NCBI GenBank assembly: GCA_003023105.1
Contig: PXSZ01000086.1
Location: 1 to 8,608 of the forward strand
Source: Bacteroidetes bacterium QH_10_64_37
Lineage (GTDB): Bacteria > Bacteroidota > Rhodothermia > Rhodothermales > Salinibacteraceae
Length of the DNA: 8,608 nucleotides
Reading direction: 5' to 3'
Of the stretch, positions 6,271-8,608 are shown in pieces (within the stretch, counting starts at the first letter, position 1; each line of letters begins with the position of its first letter). Both the position numbers and the translations under genes were made by a program. Under the pieces are notes generated by a model that was given only the letters and a program-made list of their open reading frames with translations, did no database searches and was not told the DNA's origin.

Positions 6271-8608
6271 CTACGCCTCGGCCGTCTCCGGAGCAGCCGG
6301 CTCTGACCCCTCCCTCGAGGAGCGAGGAAATTCGACAGTAAAGGTGCTCCCCGTCCCCTTCTCCGTGTCGACGTGGATGGTCCCGTCCATCTGCTCCGCA
6401 AGGCGCGCCGAGATGGCGAGGCCGAGCCCGTTCCCCTCGTACGTGCGCGACCGGCCTCGCGACTCCTGCTTGAACTCTTCAAAGAGGTCCGGGAGAAACG
6501 CCTCGTCGATGCCGATGCCGGTATCCTCCACCTCAAGGTACACGTGCTCATTGCTGCGGCCGGTGGACACCGCTACGTACCCCTCGTGGGTGTACTTGAT
6601 GGCGTTCTCGACCAGGTTGCGCAGAATCTGCTCGAGGTACTGCTCGTCGGCGTCGGCCTGCACCGGCGTGTCCGGCGTGTCGACCCGAAGGGAAAGCCCC
6701 TTCTCCTCCGCGTCCTCTCGGAGGTCCGACGCCACTTTCTCCACGCATTGGTCAATCGACGTCGGGGACAATGTTACGTCTTCGTTCCCGGATCGGAGCA
6801 TCGACAGATCGAGAAGGGCGTTCAGCGTTCGCTTGAGCCGCTGTCCATTTTGCTCAATCATGTCCAGGAACTTTGTTTTCTCGCCTCCCACCATGTCCCG
6901 CAGGACTTCGAGCGCCCCGAGGATATTCGTAAGCGGGGTGCGCAGCTCGTGCGAGGTGGTGGCCAGGAAATCCTCCTTGAGGCGGTTGGCTTCGCGGAGG
7001 CGCTCGTTGGCCGTCTTGATCCGCTCGGCGGCCACGCGCTCCCGCTCCAGCTCCCGCACCCGCTCCTGGACGCGTCGGTTTTCTTCCTTGATCTGACGGT
7101 ACCGGCGGTAGCTAAAGGCCACGGCGATGAACGCAAGGCCGTAGAAGAAGTAGGCCCAGGTCGAGCGGTACCAGGGCGGTGGAACGGTAATCGTTAACGA
7201 TGCTGCTTTGCTGATCTCGCCCCGATCATTCCGGGCCTGAACGCGGAAGCGATACGTTCCCTCCCAGAGATTTCGGTATCGCTGGCTCGCATCGGTCGTC
7301 CAGTCGGACCACTGATCGCTGCGGCCCCTCAGCTTGTACCGGTACTCGTGGGGCTCGACCGTGCCGTAGAGCGGCGCCGCCACGTCAATGCGAATGTCCC
7401 GACCGTACGGGAGGGTCAGTGAGGAGTGCCCCCCCATGACGGAGCCGCTCCCGCCGTACACGACCTCGCCCCTGCGGAGCGTCGTCACCTGTTGCACGAG
7501 GGCCGTAAAGTCAACCTCAGGGGGGTCGATCTCCCGGCGCTCCCCCCATCCGTAGCGGAAGAGCTGACGCCCATCGCCGAGCCATACGGTGCTGTCCCGA
7601 CTAACATAAAGACTTGTTTTTCTTGATTTCGGAAAATGTAACGGCTCGACGGATTCCCAAGCGTAGGTGCCATCGTCTCCCGATTGACCTACAAAAGCGC
7701 GGCTTTCAAAAATTACCCAGAGACGTTTGGCCACTTCTTCGACAGCCTTGACCGTGAGCGTGCCCGTGCCCTCAACGTCAGGGAGAAGTGACGAGCGGCG
7801 AGAGAACTGCCAGGACTCAGAAGCTTCACCCGAAGCATTTTCGACCTGAAACAGACCTTTCTTCGAAACGACAGTGACCCGTCCGTTAATAGTCTCTACT
7901 CCCTTGTAGCCATCAGGAAGTCCGTCTTTCTGGACATATCGTGTCGTCGTCGTAGCGCGCCGACCGCCTTCAACCGGGAAAGAGGTCCACCCGTCCGGCG
8001 TCCGCGTCAGGCCCTTCAGTCCCGAATCTGATCCCGCGTACACAATCTTCTCATCACCTAGTCTTAAAAGATCGTGCGTGACCTCCCAGTCCGCAATCCG
8101 CCGTTTGGTACGTCCATCGATCCGATACACGCCTCCCTCCTGTGTAGCAACCAGCAGTTCCTCTCCAACGGATAGCATATCCCAGACTAGGGAAACGTTT
8201 CCCCATTTCCTGAGGTGGGCACTTCGCTCGCCGAGCACCTGGTCCTCCCGTTCTTCGAGCACGTACAGCCCGCTCCCCGTCGCCACGTATGTCGTATCCC
8301 TGTGCTCGTGGACGGTGCGGACCGTGCCTTCGAGGCCGGTGCGCCCGTCGTGGACCGTCAGGGGAACATTGAGGCCGGCCCGGAACACCCCATTGCTATT
8401 GAGGGCCATCCAGAGCTGTCCCTCTCGGTCCGTGTACACGGAATTCACCACGTTGTCGGGAAGCCCCGACGAGCCGTCCAGCATGCGCACGACCCGTCCC
8501 TCGGCATCGATGACGATGACGCCGCCCCCGAGCGTCGCCAGCGCGTACCGGTCTCCGGGGAGGCGATCCCCGTGATACAAGTCGTTTTCCTGAAGATACG
8601 ACGTGACC
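6271..8608 (-). CDS. Membrane sensor histidine kinase with beta-propeller and Y_Y_Y domain (N-terminus outside window)
   Basis: The frame is open to the right edge with no stop, so the true start lies outside; 778 complete codons are visible. Numbering here starts at the codon ending at 8580. Residues 1 to about 385 contain propeller-type repeats, for example GLPDNVVNSVYTDREGQLW (39-57). A triple-Tyr (Y_Y_Y) domain follows at about 390-467, with Y413, Y415 and Y443. One membrane helix lies at about 473-491 and leads into a charged coiled coil to about 535. The kinase core has H544 (TSHELRTPL), N659 in the N box, DTGIG at 686-690 and GNGLGLAIS near 716-724. The protein ends about 30 residues after the ATPase domain with no receiver or AraC domain, unlike hybrid two-component regulators of gut Bacteroidetes. 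It should sense an extracytoplasmic ligand and phosphorylate a separate regulator, which is not in the window. Codons for about residues 120-327 (7600-8220) are clearly less GC-rich than the rest. Confidence 0.93.
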   Translation of the reverse strand, partial: VTSYLQENDLYHGDRLPGDRYALATLGGGVIVIDAEGRVVRMLDGSSGLPDNVVNSVYTDREGQLWMALNSNGVFRAGLNVPLTVHDGRTGLEGTVRTVHEHRDTTYVATGSGLYVLEEREDQVLGERSAHLRKWGNVSLVWDMLSVGEELLVATQEGGVYRIDGRTKRRIADWEVTHDLLRLGDEKIVYAGSDSGLKGLTRTPDGWTSFPVEGGRRATTTTRYVQKDGLPDGYKGVETINGRVTVVSKKGLFQVENASGEASESWQFSRRSSLLPDVEGTGTLTVKAVEEVAKRLWVIFESRAFVGQSGDDGTYAWESVEPLHFPKSRKTSLYVSRDSTVWLGDGRQLFRYGWGERREIDPPEVDFTALVQQVTTLRRGEVVYGGSGSVMGGHSSLTLPYGRDIRIDVAAPLYGTVEPHEYRYKLRGRSDQWSDWTTDASQRYRNLWEGTYRFRVQARNDRGEISKAASLTITVPPPWYRSTWAYFFYGLAFIAVAFSYRRYRQIKEENRRVQERVRELERERVAAERIKTANERLREANRLKEDFLATTSHELRTPLTNILGALEVLRDMVGGEKTKFLDMIEQNGQRLKRTLNALLDLSMLRSGNEDVTLSPTSIDQCVEKVASDLREDAEEKGLSLRVDTPDTPVQADADEQYLEQILRNLVENAIKYTHEGYVAVSTGRSNEHVYLEVEDTGIGIDEAFLPDLFEEFKQESRGRSRTYEGNGLGLAISARLAEQMDGTIHVDTEKGTGSTFTVEFPRSSREGSEPAAPETAEA

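Noticed and set aside
6129..6551. N-terminal extension of htrA upstream of ATG 6128
   Set aside because: The frame stays open, but it is Arg/Ser/Pro-rich low-complexity sequence overlapping the kinase gene, and it would bury the membrane anchor inside the protein.
5157..7197. Overlapping long plus-strand frames antisense to htrA and the propeller kinase
   Set aside because: They lie over conserved protease and kinase motifs on the other strand and have shadow-type composition.
8578..8580. TTG at 8580 as the start of the propeller kinase
   Set aside because: The frame is open to the window edge with propeller-like residues upstream, and no signal peptide or first membrane segment has appeared. 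The real start lies outside.

Overview
The window is GC-rich and tightly packed. It comes from a bacterium whose proteins are strongly acidic, with Asp/Glu-rich linkers and few lysines. None of the four visible starts has a good Shine-Dalgarno sequence. A beta-propeller/triple-Tyr sensor kinase lies close to a carotenoid desaturase gene. Together these fit a halophilic member of the Rhodothermia (Bacteroidota/Rhodothermota), of the Salinibacter type. This assignment is inferred from composition and gene content, not from a database match.

All five substantial genes are on the minus strand and are transcribed from right to left. Read in that order they are: (1) 8608-6271, a membrane sensor histidine kinase with a periplasmic beta-propeller and a Y_Y_Y domain, cut at its N-terminus by the window edge; (2) 6128-4581, a membrane-anchored HtrA/Deg serine protease with two PDZ-like regions; (3) 4525-3296, chorismate synthase (aroC); (4) 3288-463, a soluble four-PAS hybrid histidine kinase with a C-terminal receiver, starting 7 nt after aroC; (5) 241-1, the N-terminal 80 residues of a phytoene-desaturase-type FAD enzyme (crtI-like), which runs off the left edge. 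The gaps between genes are 142, 55, 7 and 221 nt. No gene-free stretch exceeds 300 nt.

The 55-nt htrA-aroC gap holds a run of five degenerate 7-bp repeats. The 221-nt gap before crtI holds a G-rich tract with a tandem 8-bp repeat, an imperfect inverted repeat, and the only candidate plus-strand coding sequence, a 27-codon ORF that could be a gene remnant.

Functionally the window mixes envelope sensing and quality control (propeller kinase, HtrA), a housekeeping shikimate-pathway enzyme (aroC), cytoplasmic sensing (PAS kinase) and carotenoid synthesis (crtI-like). aroC and the PAS kinase are almost certainly co-transcribed, and htrA may join them. I see no mobile element, CRISPR array, tRNA or rRNA, and no clear sign of a new multi-gene system. 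The unusual points are the short intergenic sequences, the GC-poor patch inside the propeller kinase, the AroC subtype and the lack of any response regulator gene in the window.
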